Positions 22,985-34,704 of a DNA stretch of 64,000 bases are shown piece by piece. A model generated the notes under the pieces. It was not told where the DNA came from, ran no database searches, and was given only the letters and a program-made list of their open reading frames with translations. The stretch is taken from the NCBI RefSeq assembly GCF_047511655.1, contig NC_133392.1, forward strand, positions 89,583,042 to 89,647,041. The letters run 5' to 3'. Within the stretch, counting starts at the first letter, position 1. The number at the start of each line of letters is the position of its first letter. The position numbers and the translations under genes are program-made. The DNA comes from Castor canadensis (taxonomy: Eukaryota; Chordata; Mammalia; Rodentia; Castoridae).

Positions 22985-25900
22985 TTAGCTTTTTAAGTAG
23001 CCTCCAATTTTTTTCCAGAGTGGTTGTACTAGTTTATATTCCCACCAACAGTGTAAGAGGGTTTCTGTTTCCCCGTATCCTTGCCAACACCTGTTGTTGA
23101 GGTGTTGCTCACCTCTAACAGGGGTGAGGTGGAATCTTAGTGTGGTTTTAATTTGCATTTCCTTTATTGCTAGAGATGGTGAGCATTTTTTCATGTGTTT
23201 TTTGGCCATTTGAATTTCTTCTTTTGAGAAAGTTCTGTTTAGTTCACTTGCCCATTTCTTTATTGGTTCATTAGTTTTGGGAGAATTTAGTTTTTTAAGT
23301 TCCCTATATATTCTGGTTATCAGTCCTTTGTCTGATGTACACTTGGCAAATATTTTCTCCCACCCTGTGGGAGTTCTCTTCAGTTTAGAGAACATTCTTT
23401 TGATGAACAGAAGCTTTTTAGCTTTATGAGGTCCCATTTATCTATGCTATCTCTTAGTTGCTGTGCTGCTGGAGTTTCATTGAGAAACTATTTCTCCATC
23501 GTATATTTTTAACTCCTTTGTCAAAGACAAGTTGGTTATAGTTTTGTGGCTTCATATCTGGGTCCTCTGTTCTGTTCCACCGGTCTTCAAGTCTGTTTTT
23601 GTGCCAGTACAGTGCTGTTTTTATTGCTACTGCTTTGTAATATAGTTTGAAGTCAGGTATCGTGATACCTCCTGCATTGTTCTGTTGACTGAGTATTGCC
23701 TTGGCTATTCGTGGCTTCCTGTGTTTCCATGTAAATTTCACGATAGATTTTTCGATCTCTTTAATAAATGTCATTGGAATTTTGATGGGAATTGCATTAA
23801 ACATATAGATTACTTTTGGGAGTATCGACATTATTACTATGTTGATTCTACCAATCCATGAGCATGGGAGATCTCTCCACTTTCTATAGTCTTCCTCAAT
23901 CTCTTTCTTCAGAAGTTTATAGTTTTCCTTGTAGAGGTCTTTCACATCTTTTGTTAGGTTTACACCTAGGTATTTGATTTTTTTTGAGGCTATTGTAAAT
24001 GGAATTGTTTTCATACATTCTTTTTCAGTTTGCTCATTGTTAGTGTATAGAAATGCTAATGATTTTTCTATGTTGATTTTATATCCTGCTACCTTGCTAT
24101 AACTACTGATGATGTCTAGAAGCTTCTGAGTAGTTTTTTGGGTCTTTAAGGTATAGGATCATGTCATCTGCAAATAGGGATATTTTGACAGTTTCTTTAA
24201 ATATTTGTATTCCTTTTATTCCTTCTTCTTGCCTAATTGCTCTGGCTAGGAATTCCAGTACTGTGTTGAGTAGGAATGGAGATAGTGGGCATCCTTGTCT
24301 GGTTCCTAATTTTAGAGGGAATGGTTTCAGTTTTTCTCTGTTAAGTATAATGCTGGCTGTAGGTTTGTCATATATAGCTTTTATAATGTTGAGGTACTTT
24401 CCTTCTGTTCCTAGTTTTCTTAGAGCTTTTATCATGAAATGGTGTTGGATCTTATCAAAGGCTTTTTCTGTATCTATTGAGATGATCAAGTGGTTTTTGT
24501 CTTTGGTCTGTTAATGTGGTTTATTACATTTATTGATTTTCATATGTTGAACCACCCCTGCATCCCTGGGATGAAGCCGACCTGGTTGTGGTGAATAATC
24601 TTTTTGACGTGTTCTTGAATTCAGTTTGCCATTATTTTGTTGAGGACTTTTGCATCAATGTACATTAAGGAGATTGGCCTATAGTTCTCCTTTTTGGAAG
24701 TGTCTTTGCCTGGTTTTGGGATAAGTGTAATACTGGCTTCATAAAATGTGTTTGGCAGTTTTCCTTCCCTTTCTATTTCATGGAACAGTTTAAGGAGGGT
24801 TGGTATCAGTTCTTCTTTAAAGGTCTGATAGAATTCAGCAGAGAATCCATCAGGTCCTGGACTTTTCTTTTTGTGGAGACTCATGATTGCTGCTTCAATT
24901 TCATTTTGTGTTATAGATCTATTCAGGTGATTAATTTCCTCTTGGTTCAGTTTTGGATGATCATATGTATCTAGAAATCTGTCCATTTCTTTAAGATTTT
25001 CAAATTTATTTGAATATAGGTTCTCAAGGTAGTCTCTGATGATTTCCTGGACATCCATGGTGTTTGTTGTTATCTCTCCTTTTGCATTCCTGATTCTACT
25101 AATTTGGGTTTTTTCTCTCCTCATTTTAGTCAGGTTTGCCAGGGGTCTATTGATCTTGTTTATTTTTTCAAAGAACCAACTTTTTGTTTCATTAATTCTT
25201 TGTATGGTTTTTTTGGTTTCTATTTCGTTGATTTCAGCTCTTATTTTTATTATTTCTCTCCTTCTATTTGTTTTGGGATTTGCTTGTTCTTGTTTTTCTA
25301 GGAGTTTGAGATGCATCATTAGGTCATTGATTTGAGATCTTTCAGTCTTTTTAATATATGGCCTCATGGCTATAAACTTTCCTCTCAGGACTGGCTTAGC
25401 TGTGTTCCATAGGTTCCGGTAGGTTGTGTTTTCATTTTCCTTGATTTCCAGGAACTTTATAATTTCCTCTTTTATTTCATCAATGATCCATTCTTCATTA
25501 AGTAATGAGGTACTTAGTTTCCAGCTGTTTGCATATATTTTGTCTTTGCTTTTGTTGTTGGGTTCTACTTTTACTGCATTGTGATCAGATAGTATGCATG
25601 GTTAATTTCTATTTTCTTATATTTGCTGAGACTTGCTTTGTGCCCTAGGATATGATCTATTTTGGAGAAGGTTCCATGAGCTGCTGAGAAGAATGCATAT
25701 TGTGTAGAGGTTGGATGAAATTTCTGTAGACAGCAAGTAGGTCCATTTGATCTATTGCATATTTTAGATCTTGGATTTCTTTATTGAGTTTTTGTTTGGA
25801 TGACCTATCTATTGATGATAATGGAGTGTTAAAGTCTCCCACAACCACTGTGTTGGCGTTTATATATGCTTTTAGGTCTTTCAGGGTATGTTTGATGAAA

Positions 25901-26268
25901 TTGGGTGCGTTGACATTGGGTGCATACAGGTTGATAATTCTTATTTCCTTTTGGTCTATTTCCCCTTTTATTAGTATGGAATGATCTTCTTTATCTTGTT
26001 TGATCAATGTAGGTTTGAAGTCTACTTTGTCAGAGATAAGTATTGCTACTCCTGCCTGTTTTTGGGGGCCATTGGCTTGGTAAATCTTCTTCCAGCCTTT
26101 CATCCTTAGCCTATGCATATTTCTGTCGGTGAGATGGGTCTCCTGTAAGCAACAAATTGTTGGATGTTCCTTTTTAATTCATTTCGTCCAGCGGTGCCTT
26201 TTGATGGGTGAATTAAGTCCGTTAACATTAAGCATTAGTACTGATAGGTATGTGGTGATTCCTGCCAT
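22985..26268 (-). pseudogene. L1 ORF2 (endonuclease/reverse transcriptase), broken
   Basis: Begins MAGITTYLSVLMLNVNGLNS at 26,268. The endonuclease part has CCLQETHL and VVVGDFNTPLSS. A TGA at 26,179-26,181 stands where other L1s have Trp, and the frame is lost again at about 25,660-25,370. The reverse transcriptase part reads [15 protein letters not shown] (frame 24,621-25,367), [15 protein letters not shown] and [11 protein letters not shown] with the catalytic FADD motif (24,103-24,489). The cysteine-rich end reads [19 protein letters not shown] (22,985-23,437). At least five breaks lie along the length; further C-terminal L1 matches run on to about 22,650 in interrupted frames. Confidence 0.9.
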
Positions 26269-26318
26269 TTAGTTGTCTTAGTTGTTTGAAGGTTTGATTG
26301 TGTGTATCTAACTTGATG

Positions 26319-27410
26319 TTACTCTCTACTGTCTTGCTTTTTCTTATCCTGCAGTTTGGTGCTGCCTGCCTTTTCATGGTTAAGTTGGGTGTCACTTTCT
26401 GTGTGAAGGATCCCTTGCAGAATCTTTTGTAATGGTGGCTTTGTGGTCACATATTGTTTTAGTTTCTGCTTATCATGGAAGACTTTTATTGTTCCATCTA
26501 TTTTGAATGATAGCTTTGCTGGGTAGAGTATCCTGGAGTTGAAGTTATTTTCATTCAGTGCCCAGAAGATCTCACCCCACGCTATTCTTGCTTTTAATGT
26601 TTCTGTTGAGAAGTCTGCTGTGATTTTGGTGGGTTTACCTTTGTATGTTACTTGTTTTTTCTCTCTTACAGCCTTCAATATTCTTTCCTTAGTTTCTGAA
26701 CTTGTTGTTTTAATGATGATATGTCGTGGAGTAGTTCTATTTTGATCTGGTCTGTTTGGTGTCCTGGAGGCCTCTTGCATCTGTATGGGAATATCTTTCC
26801 CTAGATTTGGGAAATTTTCCATTATTATTTTGTTGAATATATTACGCATTCCCTTCGCTTGCACCTCTTCTCCTTCTTCGATACCCATGATTCTCAAGTT
26901 TGGTCTTTTGATGGAGTTGGTGAGTTCTTGCATTTTCTTTTCACAGGTCTTGAGTTGTTTAATTAATAGTTCTTCGGTTTTTCCTTTAATTACCATTTCA
27001 TCTTCAAGTTCTGAGATTCTATCTTCTGATTGTTCTATTCTGCTGGATTGGCCTTCCGTTTTGTTTTGCAGTTCTGTTTCGTTCTTTTTTCTGAGGTTTT
27101 CCACATCCTGGCAGTTTTCTTCTTTAACGTTGTCTATTTTTGTCCTGAGTTCATTTATCCTTTTATTCATTGTGTTCTCTCTTTCACTTTGGTGTTTATA
27201 CAGTGCTTCTATGGTTTCCTTTATTTCTTCTTTTGCTTTTTCAAATTCTCTACTTTTATTGTCTTGGAATTTCTTGAGTGTCTCCTGTACATTTTGATTG
27301 ACCCTATCCAGTATCATCTCTATAAAATTCTCATTGAGTACTTGTAGTATGTCTTCTTTTAAATTATTCTTGTGGGCTTCATTGGGTCCTTTGGCATAGT
27401 TTATCTTCAT
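26319..27410 (-). CDS. L1 ORF1 (RNA-binding chaperone), start region altered
   Basis: 363 open codons from MKINYAKGPNEAHKNNLKED. It has a long charged coiled coil (about residues 40-165, with ENTMNKRINELRTKIDNVKE), then an RRM-like part beginning NLRIMGIEEGEE, then a C-terminal domain with TPRHIIIKTTSSETKERIL and FKIDGTIKVFHDKQKLKQ. This is the standard L1 ORF1p plan, which binds L1 RNA as a trimer. The frame stays open upstream into a segment that in the second copy (29,125 region) starts ATGATGGGAAGACAG; here the same site reads ATAACAGG, so the usual start appears lost and initiation would fall 37 codons later. It ends 50 bp before ORF2. Confidence 0.85.
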   Translation of the reverse strand: MKINYAKGPNEAHKNNLKEDILQVLNENFIEMILDRVNQNVQETLKKFQDNKSREFEKAKEEIKETIEALYKHQSERENTMNKRINELRTKIDNVKEENCQDVENLRKKNETELQNKTEGQSSRIEQSEDRISELEDEMVIKGKTEELLIKQLKTCEKKMQELTNSIKRPNLRIMGIEEGEEVQAKGMRNIFNKIIMENFPNLGKDIPIQMQEASRTPNRPDQNRTTPRHIIIKTTSSETKERILKAVREKKQVTYKGKPTKITADFSTETLKARIAWGEIFWALNENNFNSRILYPAKLSFKIDGTIKVFHDKQKLKQYVTTKPPLQKILQGILHTESDTQLNHEKAGSTKLQDKKKQDSRE

Positions 27411-28031
27411 TTTGTTGGAGTCTGGATCTGAGTTTCTGTTCTCTTCATACCCCTCTGGTTCCTGTACTAATTTTTTGCTGTGGGGAAACTGGTTTCCCTG
27501 TTTTTTCTGTCTTCCTGTTATTGTCCTTGGTGTTGTTACTGTCCCTGTACTGTGTGCAATTAAGTATTTTCTAGCTTGTAATAATAATGATGGTAATATT
27601 TAGAATGGAAGGGTGAGCTGAGATGGAAAGCAAGAAGTTAAAGAAAAAGGGAAAACAAATATACAGACAAGAGGGAGAAAGCAGAACAAGGTATCAGACA
27701 AGAGAGTTTCAAAGGTATAAACAGGGAGTGTTAGTGTACTAATCGACAGTAAGCTGAACAGACATTAGAGAGACAGAGAAAGGATTGAAAATCAAAGATA
27801 AAAAAAATAAAAAATAAGTAAATGAAAGAAATATCTATATATAAAAATGAATTAAAATAAAATGGAAAATAGAAAATTAAAAAAAAAAAACCAAAAAACT
27901 TCCAAGTTTATATGCAATGCAGTTTCAGTCTTAATAATTTGGGTGTCCGTCTCAATCTCTAGTCCTGGAGTTGGTGCCTCAGATGTTGTTCTGTAGTTGT
28001 CTCATCAAAGGGGATGCATAAACTACACACT

Positions 28032-28081
<50 letters not shown>

Positions 28082-28749
28082 GCCCCACCAAGTGTCCCAA
28101 GTTCAAATGCAATACAGTTTCAGTAAGTTTTTTGGCTTGCAGGTGTAATTCAGTTGTTCTCTCATCAAAGGTAGGGAGAAAAAAAAAAGCATCTGGAGAC
28201 AGTTCTGCGAGTGGCTTCTGCAACTGTGGCTTGCCTGCCTGCTGCTCTCAGCCTGTAGCTGGTGGCGTTATTTATGCAGATCTCTGGGGTGAGCTAGCAC
28301 TCACCTGGTCCCACAGGCTTTGTTTGCTCAGAGTTCTCCTGTGCGTGAGCCTCTGCTACAGGCTTTCCCCTTTCCAAGCACTGGGAAAGGTGACACTGCC
28401 CCCGTGTTGTCAGGCCTGTGTGTTTATTTACAGTTCATGTGGGAGGTGGGTCTTCCCCCCTCTCCTGTGCATTTCTCCTCCCACCTCTGCTTTCACAGGC
28501 TTTCCTGCTCCTGATTACTGGGCAGTGCTGCTGCTCCTGCCAGCCGCCATGTTTGCTTACAGTTCACGTGGGGAGTGGGTCTTCCCTCCTTTCCTGTGGA
28601 GTTTTCCTCCTTCCGCCACTCTCACAAGTTTTCCCACTCCTGGTTGTTGGGCGCGCACCCCCGCTCCCACCAGAGGCTCTCCGGCCTGTCTGGCTTGTTT
28701 ATTTACAGTCCCGGGAAGGATTCCCTTCCCCCAATCTTCAGCGCTCAGG
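27152..28749 (-). repeat. L1 5' block, inner copy of the tandem duplication
   Basis: The same UTR/ORF1-start segment as 28,755-30,329. It joins ORF1 proper without a break on its 3' side. The junction at about 28,750 puts an ORF1 stretch (CATTTATCTGTTTATTCATT on the plus strand) directly beside GCGCTCAGGG from the middle of the 5' UTR. It contains a 50-bp CA repeat at 28,029-28,079. Confidence 0.88.
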
Positions 28750-28754
28750 GTGCC

Positions 28755-30329
28755 CATTTATCTGTTTATTCATTGTGTTCTCTCTTTCACTTTGGTGTTT
28801 ATACAGTGCTTCTATGGTTTCCTTTATTTCTTCTTTTGTTTTTTTCAAATTCTCTACTTTTGTTGTCTTGGAATTTCTTGAATGTCTCCTGTACATTTTG
28901 GTTGACCCTATCCAGTATCATCTGTATAAAATTCTCATTGAGTACCTGTAGTATGTCTTCTTTTAAATTATTCTTGTGGGCTTCATTGGGTCCTTTGGCA
29001 TAGTTTATCTTCATTTTGTTGGAGTCTGGATCTGAGTACCTGTTTTCTTCATTCCCCTCTGGTTCCTGTACTAATTTTTTGCTGTGGGGAAACTGGTTTC
29101 CCTGTTTTTTCTGTCTTCCCATCATTGTCCTTGGTGTTGTTACTGTCCCTGTACTGTGTGTGATTAAGTATTTTCTAGCTTGTAATAATAATGGTAATAT
29201 TTAGAATGGAAGGGTGAGCTGAGATGGAAAGCAAGAAGTTAAAGAAATGTGAAAAACAAATACACAGACTGGAGGGAGAAAACAGAACATGATATCATAC
29301 AAGAAGATTTCAAAGTTATAAACAGGGAGCTTTAGTGTACTAATCGACAGTAAGCTGAACAGACATTAGAGAGACAGAGAAAGGATTGAAAATCAAAAAG
29401 AAAAAAAATAAAGGTAAGAATAAAAATAAAAAATAAGTAAATGAAAGAAAAATCTATTTATAAAAATGTATTAAAATAAAATGAAAAAATAGAAAATTTA
29501 AAAAAACCAAAAGACCAAAAAACCTCCAAGTTCAAATGCAGTGCAGTCTCAGTCTCCAATCCTGGAGATGGTGTCTCAGATGTTGTTCTGTAGTTGTCTC
29601 ATTAAAGGGGACACATAAAGTAGAACAAAACTACACACACACACGCACAAAAAAACCCCGTGTCCCAAGTTGAAATGCAATACAGTTTCAGCAAGTTTTT
29701 CAGCTTGTAGGTGTAATTCAGTTGTTCTCTCATCAAAGGTAGGTAGACAAAGAAAAATAAAAAAGAGTCTGGAGACGGTTCTGAGAATGGTATCTGCAAC
29801 TGTGGCTTGCCTGCCTGCTGCTGTCAGCCTGCTGTTGCTGGAGGTGTTATTTATGCAGATCTCTGGGGTGAGCTTAGCACTCACCTGGCCCTGTAGGCTT
29901 TGTTTGCTCAGAGTTCTCCTGTGCGTGAGCCTCTGCTACAAGCTTTCCCCTTTCCAAGCACTGGGAGAGGTGACACTGCACCCGCCTTGTCAGGCCTGCG
30001 TGTGTATTTACAGTTCATGTGGGAGGTGGGTCTTCCCCCCTCTCCTGTGCATTTCTCCTCCCACCTCTGCTTTCACAAGCTTTCCTGCTCCTGATTACTG
30101 GGCAGTGCTGCTGCTCCTGCCAGCCACCATGTTTGTTTACAGTTCACGTGGGAAGTGGGTCTTCCCTCCTCTCCTGTGGAGTTTTCCTCCTTCCGCCACT
30201 CTCACAAGTTTTCCCACTCCTGGTTGCTGGGCGTGCACCCCCGCTCCCGCCAGAGCCTCTCCAGCCTGCCCAGCTTGTTTATTTACAGTCCCGGGAAGGA
30301 TTCCCTTCCCCCAATCTTTGGCGCTCAGT
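28755..30329 (-). repeat. L1 5' block, outer copy of a 1.6-kb tandem duplication
   Basis: Carries 5' UTR sequence and the first part of ORF1. It matches 27,152-28,749 at an offset of about 1,604 bp at the ORF1 end and 1,580 bp at the other, the difference being indels such as the shorter CA repeat. By eye the copies are roughly 95% alike. It contains a 108-codon ORF1 start (28,799-29,125, MMGRQKKQGNQFPHSKKLVQ) that shifts frame near the junction. Confidence 0.88.
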
Positions 30330-32221
30330 GCACCTCACCCTCTTTCCTGCGTGTCTTATTTGTTCTTATTGCTTATTACTCAGTTTCTCTTTTTTCCCTG
30401 GGTGGAGGTTGGTCTGTCCAGGGGGCTATGCTGCTCTGGCCCAGGCTTGTCTGTGGGAGTACCATGGTACCGCGAAGCTCACCTAGTCCGTGTCTTCCCA
30501 AGCTGTCTGGGCGCGGGTGACTGGCGGCCCGGGGGCCCTCCTGGTTTCTCCGTTTAACATGAAGTGGAGATTCTCTGCACCGGCTGGAGGTGTGGAGAGG
30601 TCAAAGTTATGCCTTTTCTCAGTGATTATGCCTGCAAAGTGTGTCTCCAGCGTCTCTCCAAGATTTCACTATAGGAGGCTCACTTTCTGTTTCCTCCCTC
30701 TAGCCACCATCTTGGAATCTGCCAGGAAAAAGTTTTATATTTCAGTAGTTTTAATGACACTTTCTTCTATTGGAAAAAGACATCCTGCATTTTTATTTTG
30801 CATTGGGCTTCCTAAATTATGTAACTGATCATGTCCTTTAATGATGGGGTGAAGAGTCCACAGGGCAAAGGAGTTGTGGCCTTCTAGTGAATGACAACCT
30901 CGCCACCAGAGCATACTTCATGTACCTGAACTATAACTCCCTGACAAGTGACTGGTCCTCCTACTACGGTCTGCATGGACCAGAGCTGACTTTGGTTCCA
31001 GAGTCAGTTCTCCCTAGGGCAGATAGGCTGGTAAGATGGCCAAAGGGTGGCCATTATTGTAGCGTGTGAACTGAAGGGGATACATGAGGTGCAAAAGTCC
31101 CCTTGGATTTGAGCTGTGGAATGAAAAAGGTTAGGCAAAAAAGAGGACCTATCATGATGGCCCACCTTTTCCAGAACTGCCATGTTCCAGCATGATACTG
31201 AGCACTTGCCAAGAATTTTAAATCTGAACTTGGCCTTCTAGGTCATTATTAAAGTATGTTTGTCAAGATAGGCAGTGAACACATTTTAACAGTTTATTAT
31301 CCTGATTTATAATGGTTGTCTATTTAGACACATGGTATCTGGATCTCCCTTTGTACCCTTGTCCTAGGACCCTCAAATATTGGGGAGGATCTGGATGTGA
31401 GTATGGGAAGCACAGTGCCTGGCACTTAGTAAAAAACCAGTAATGGTGCTATTATCTTTATCACATAAAACAATGGATGTGATTACAATAATGCCATACT
31501 ATTCTCTTTGTGGCCAAGGTCCTGCAACCCTGCTTACCTCTGCCTCCCTATACCTAGTCAGTGAGGGCCTGGGAAGACTAGCTTTCTGATTTCCAACTCT
31601 CAAAACTAAGGCCATGCTCTAAGTGGACTGGTTGTCTGTATTCTACTGCCAAGATCTACCACTCCATTCCCAGTACTATTGGCTGCATTCTTGTGCCTGC
31701 CTAAATCCTGCATGAACTCGGTGTACCTTCCAAAATTTGAATTATGTTGTCCATTCCACAGCCCATCATGTTTTTTAGTACCCAATCCCTTATGGATTAC
31801 AATTGCTTTTGAAATTTAAGAAAAGCTTATCTCTAGTGACAGTTGAGATTGCAAGAACCATTTAATGTTTCTCTTTGGGCACTGGGTTCCAGGAACTGGC
31901 TGCAATAGATTTTACTCAATTGCAATAACTGTGCATTTCTTAGGCTTTCAAATTCAACCACTTTCCTGTCCTCATTATTTAGTTCTTACCAGGATTGTTG
32001 CATTTGACAGTGTATGTGAAATTTTGCTATAAGCCTCTTTGAACTCTTTTATCGACTTGTCTTGTTTCTCTGTTTTAGTGAACCATTCTAATAAAAATGT
32101 TTAGGAAGCATTGATTTTGGCATTTCTTCAAAGGTCTGAAGCCATGTAGAATTATTTTGGGGGAAGTGGAATTCACTGAGACCATATGTCAGGTAGTTTA
32201 TTAAATTGTAATTGCAAAACC

Positions 32222-32225
<4 letters not shown>

Positions 32226-32264
<39 letters not shown>
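32226..32264 (+). repeat. (CT)n microsatellite
   Basis: Pure CT run of about 38 bp. Confidence 0.95.
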
Positions 32265-32270
<6 letters not shown>

Positions 32271-32589
32271 TGCCGATGTGGAGATCACCAAATTTTCCTC
32301 AGGTGAATGAGAAGAATTTGATCCCTAATATCATTCCAGAGTACATCTACCAAAATATTTGGCCAACACAGTTAATTCTAAGATACAGCAATATTTGGTG
32401 AAATGGAGGGTCATTCTGATTTTTTTCTGTCTCTTGATTTTCCATTCTTATTTTATACTTATGTCCATGCATCATTTCCTCTGACAGATACTACGTATAT
32501 ATTTGGTATCAAAATGAGTAGTTCTTGGGATGTGCCTTCTGTAAAATAGCACCTACACACTGTGCATTGTTCGTTGCTTGCTTGTTTAT

Positions 32590-32715
32590 ATGCTACTGGA
32601 TAAACTCCTCCAGAACAGAAACCACACCTAGCTTGTTTACCCATTGTATCCTTAGCATCTAATGCAGCTTATGGTACAATGTTGGTACTTAAAATATGTG
32701 TTGGATGGATAACTC
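32590..32715 (+). mobile_element. L2 LINE tail
   Basis: L2 3' end phrases: CTCCTCCAGAACAGAAACC, TATCCTTAGCATCTAATGCA and TATGTGTTGGATGGAT. Confidence 0.5.
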
Positions 32716-33224
32716 ACCTCCTCAAGCCATAGACAATATGTTTAATGAAAAACTAAGTATTTTCAAGGCAGGTGAGATAAGATGGTAATTTGATGAGGCA
32801 CAAGAAGGATTTGTCAAGGAAGGACTTGAAATGATACACCAAGACATGTGGGGGTGGATGGAGAAGGTGATGGCAAACTGGGTAAAAAGAGACAATTATG
32901 TGATAAAGGGTCATCATAAAATTACAAAGTCAGTTCAGTGCAGAAGTGAGCAAGTCGAGAGTTTGGAGATTGCGACCAGAATAGGATACTGGAATTTAAG
33001 ATTTCACAGGTGGTGCTGAAGTTTAGTGGAGGTGAGATGAAGATAATATAACTTTGAGGATAGATATTTATGGACTTGTTTGTATAGATCCTGATACCAC
33101 CCAGTGATTTTAGGAGAGGGTGTGGAGAGTGTTGTCACTCAGATGCCTATCTTAGGTAAGGTTCATAGATGAAGGTAAAGAGAAGGGATGAAATGGTATG
33201 GATCAAAGGCATCAAAGTTTTTCA

Positions 33225-34700
33225 GGTTTTCCTTTTTACTTAATCAAAGACGGTTCAATAAACACAAATACAGCACAATTACTTCAGATCTCTCTTCATA
33301 TTGTATACACACATACCAATGAACAGAAATCTGAATGAAACTTGCACTCAGCAGTGAAATGCAATCAGCTTTTTCTTCTCTTGCTCAAAAAAAAAAATTA
33401 AAAAACACACAGACTTAGAATCTCATCAACACACACTCTCCTGTGACAAATGATTCAGGCAAAAATGGTGAGTACAAAGAAACTCTATACTGACATATGT
33501 ATAACCTCTATTAATGGAAAAACAGAAGCATCCATAATGATTAAGATACATTCAGTTACTGATAAGCTAGCTGTACACAAAAGGGCATTATCAAAAAAGA
33601 AATCGTCCTGCAGAGAGAAACTATGTATACGTACACAATGAGAAAATAAATTGCAAGGTTAACACATGCATGTTTAATTCTGGAAAAAATCATAGCCCTC
33701 CAAAATTTCTCTATGTTTGTTATAAAAGGCCTCTGCCCTCAATTAAAATTAGAATGACCTTAAGAGGATAAAGTTTAAGTCTTTTCAGCCACAGAAACTG
33801 CAATGGAAATAAATATTCAGAGTCATTTTCAAAACAAAACCAAAAGTCTATACTTCGGATGACATGCATGACCTAAAAGTCTATGCAAATTGCATTGCTC
33901 TTCATTACCAATGACCTGGAAAAAATAAAACCTCTCATGTCAATTTTTAGTTTGCAGATGGTCAAAGAATTTTGTATTCCAGCAAGAGTTAAAATCTTCT
34001 GAATCTTTTCACCAACAACTTCTGGATTTTCTTTTCTGATTTTCTCAACAGCATCAGCTTTGTAATCATTAGAGCAACTGTATACATCTGAGTAACAATG
34101 TATACCAGCATTCCTCCTGTTGTCTTCCTGCACTTGAAACAGTGGTTCTCTTTTTGTTTTGGTTTTTCAAGAGATTTGCTTTACTCTTCAGATGGCTGCT
34201 GTATTGTATCTGATCCTAAAGATGGAAGATAACATTCAAGAGGAACAAGGCCTTCTGCTGGGGGTCCTTGAAGATCTCCTGTTTCTGGTACTGCTTTGAC
34301 CACAGATATACTGTCCACTTGGGAAGATGCTACAGATTCTGATGAAAGTGACTGATTTGATACAGGGCTTGGCTGCATAGATGAAGATGTAGAGTCTAAT
34401 GCTGACTGAGTTCTAAGACACTGCCATTTGTGCACTGAACTGGTAAAGGTTCATACAAACTACTGACAAAAATTGCAGCTGGGCTTATTCTACCATTACT
34501 ACTATTCTGTCATTGAAGTTGTTCTTTCTAGCATACCAAACATGTGCCATTTGTACAAGGGTGTCCATAAAATCTGCAGCCAGTGGAACAAAGCATAGGC
34601 ACTTAGCCGTGCTTAGTTTCTTGAGACATGTTCCTCTGTGCACACACAGTTGAGGTTGATGAGAAATAGCTGTCCTGATCTTACGACCGACATTAGCTTC
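33225..34700 (-). pseudogene. ZFAND6: ZFAND6 processed retrocopy
   Basis: An intronless, disabled copy of ZFAND6, an A20/AN1 zinc-finger ubiquitin-binding protein. ATG at 34,629 opens with MSQETKHG, a stop, then VPMLCSTGCRFYGHPCTNGT, matching the A20 finger. The middle reads SALDSTSSSMQPSPVSNQSL and the end [20 protein letters not shown], matching human almost word for word. Several stops break the frame, the AN1 finger has lost a block after CFKCRK, and the normal TGA after KIQKI reads TTA at 33,990-33,992. The 5' limit and the 3' end, about 33,225, are estimates. Confidence 0.87.
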
Positions 34701-34704
34701 CTGT

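Larger units (their letters stand above)
22145..30738 (-). mobile_element. Near full-length L1 retrotransposon with duplicated 5' block
   Basis: A minus-strand LINE-1 of about 8.56 kb. Order from its 5' end: 5' leader from about 30,723, a first 5' UTR/ORF1-start block, a second such block, ORF1, ORF2, a 3' UTR with G-rich tract, and an A-rich tail at about 22,160-22,180. The 5' leader opens with GGCAGATTCCAAGATGGTGG, a typical L1 start. Flanks AGGAAAAAAGGTTTT (22,145-22,159) and AGGAAAAAGTTTTA (30,724-30,737) look like a target-site duplication with small indels, so the doubled 5' end probably arrived in one insertion. ORF1 is long and open; ORF2 has several stops and frameshifts, so the copy is not autonomous. 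Confidence 0.93.
30740..33220. other. Intergenic, mostly unassigned
   Basis: Contains the CT repeat and an L2 tail. A 60-codon frame at 30,887-31,069 is not recognised and is probably chance. Confidence 0.45.

Noticed and set aside
24161-27347. Plus-strand frames of 100-170 codons at 24.2 and 26.8-27.3 kb
   Set aside because: They are mirror images of L1 ORF1/ORF2 on the other strand, rich in Phe/Ser/Leu because the sense strand is Lys/Glu-rich.
27997-28881. 294-codon plus-strand open frame (and its partners at 29,670-30,557)
   Set aside because: It runs antisense through the L1 5' UTR and its CA repeat, and appears twice only because the block is duplicated. The Pro/Ser/Leu/Cys-rich composition fits a C/T-rich UTR, not a protein.
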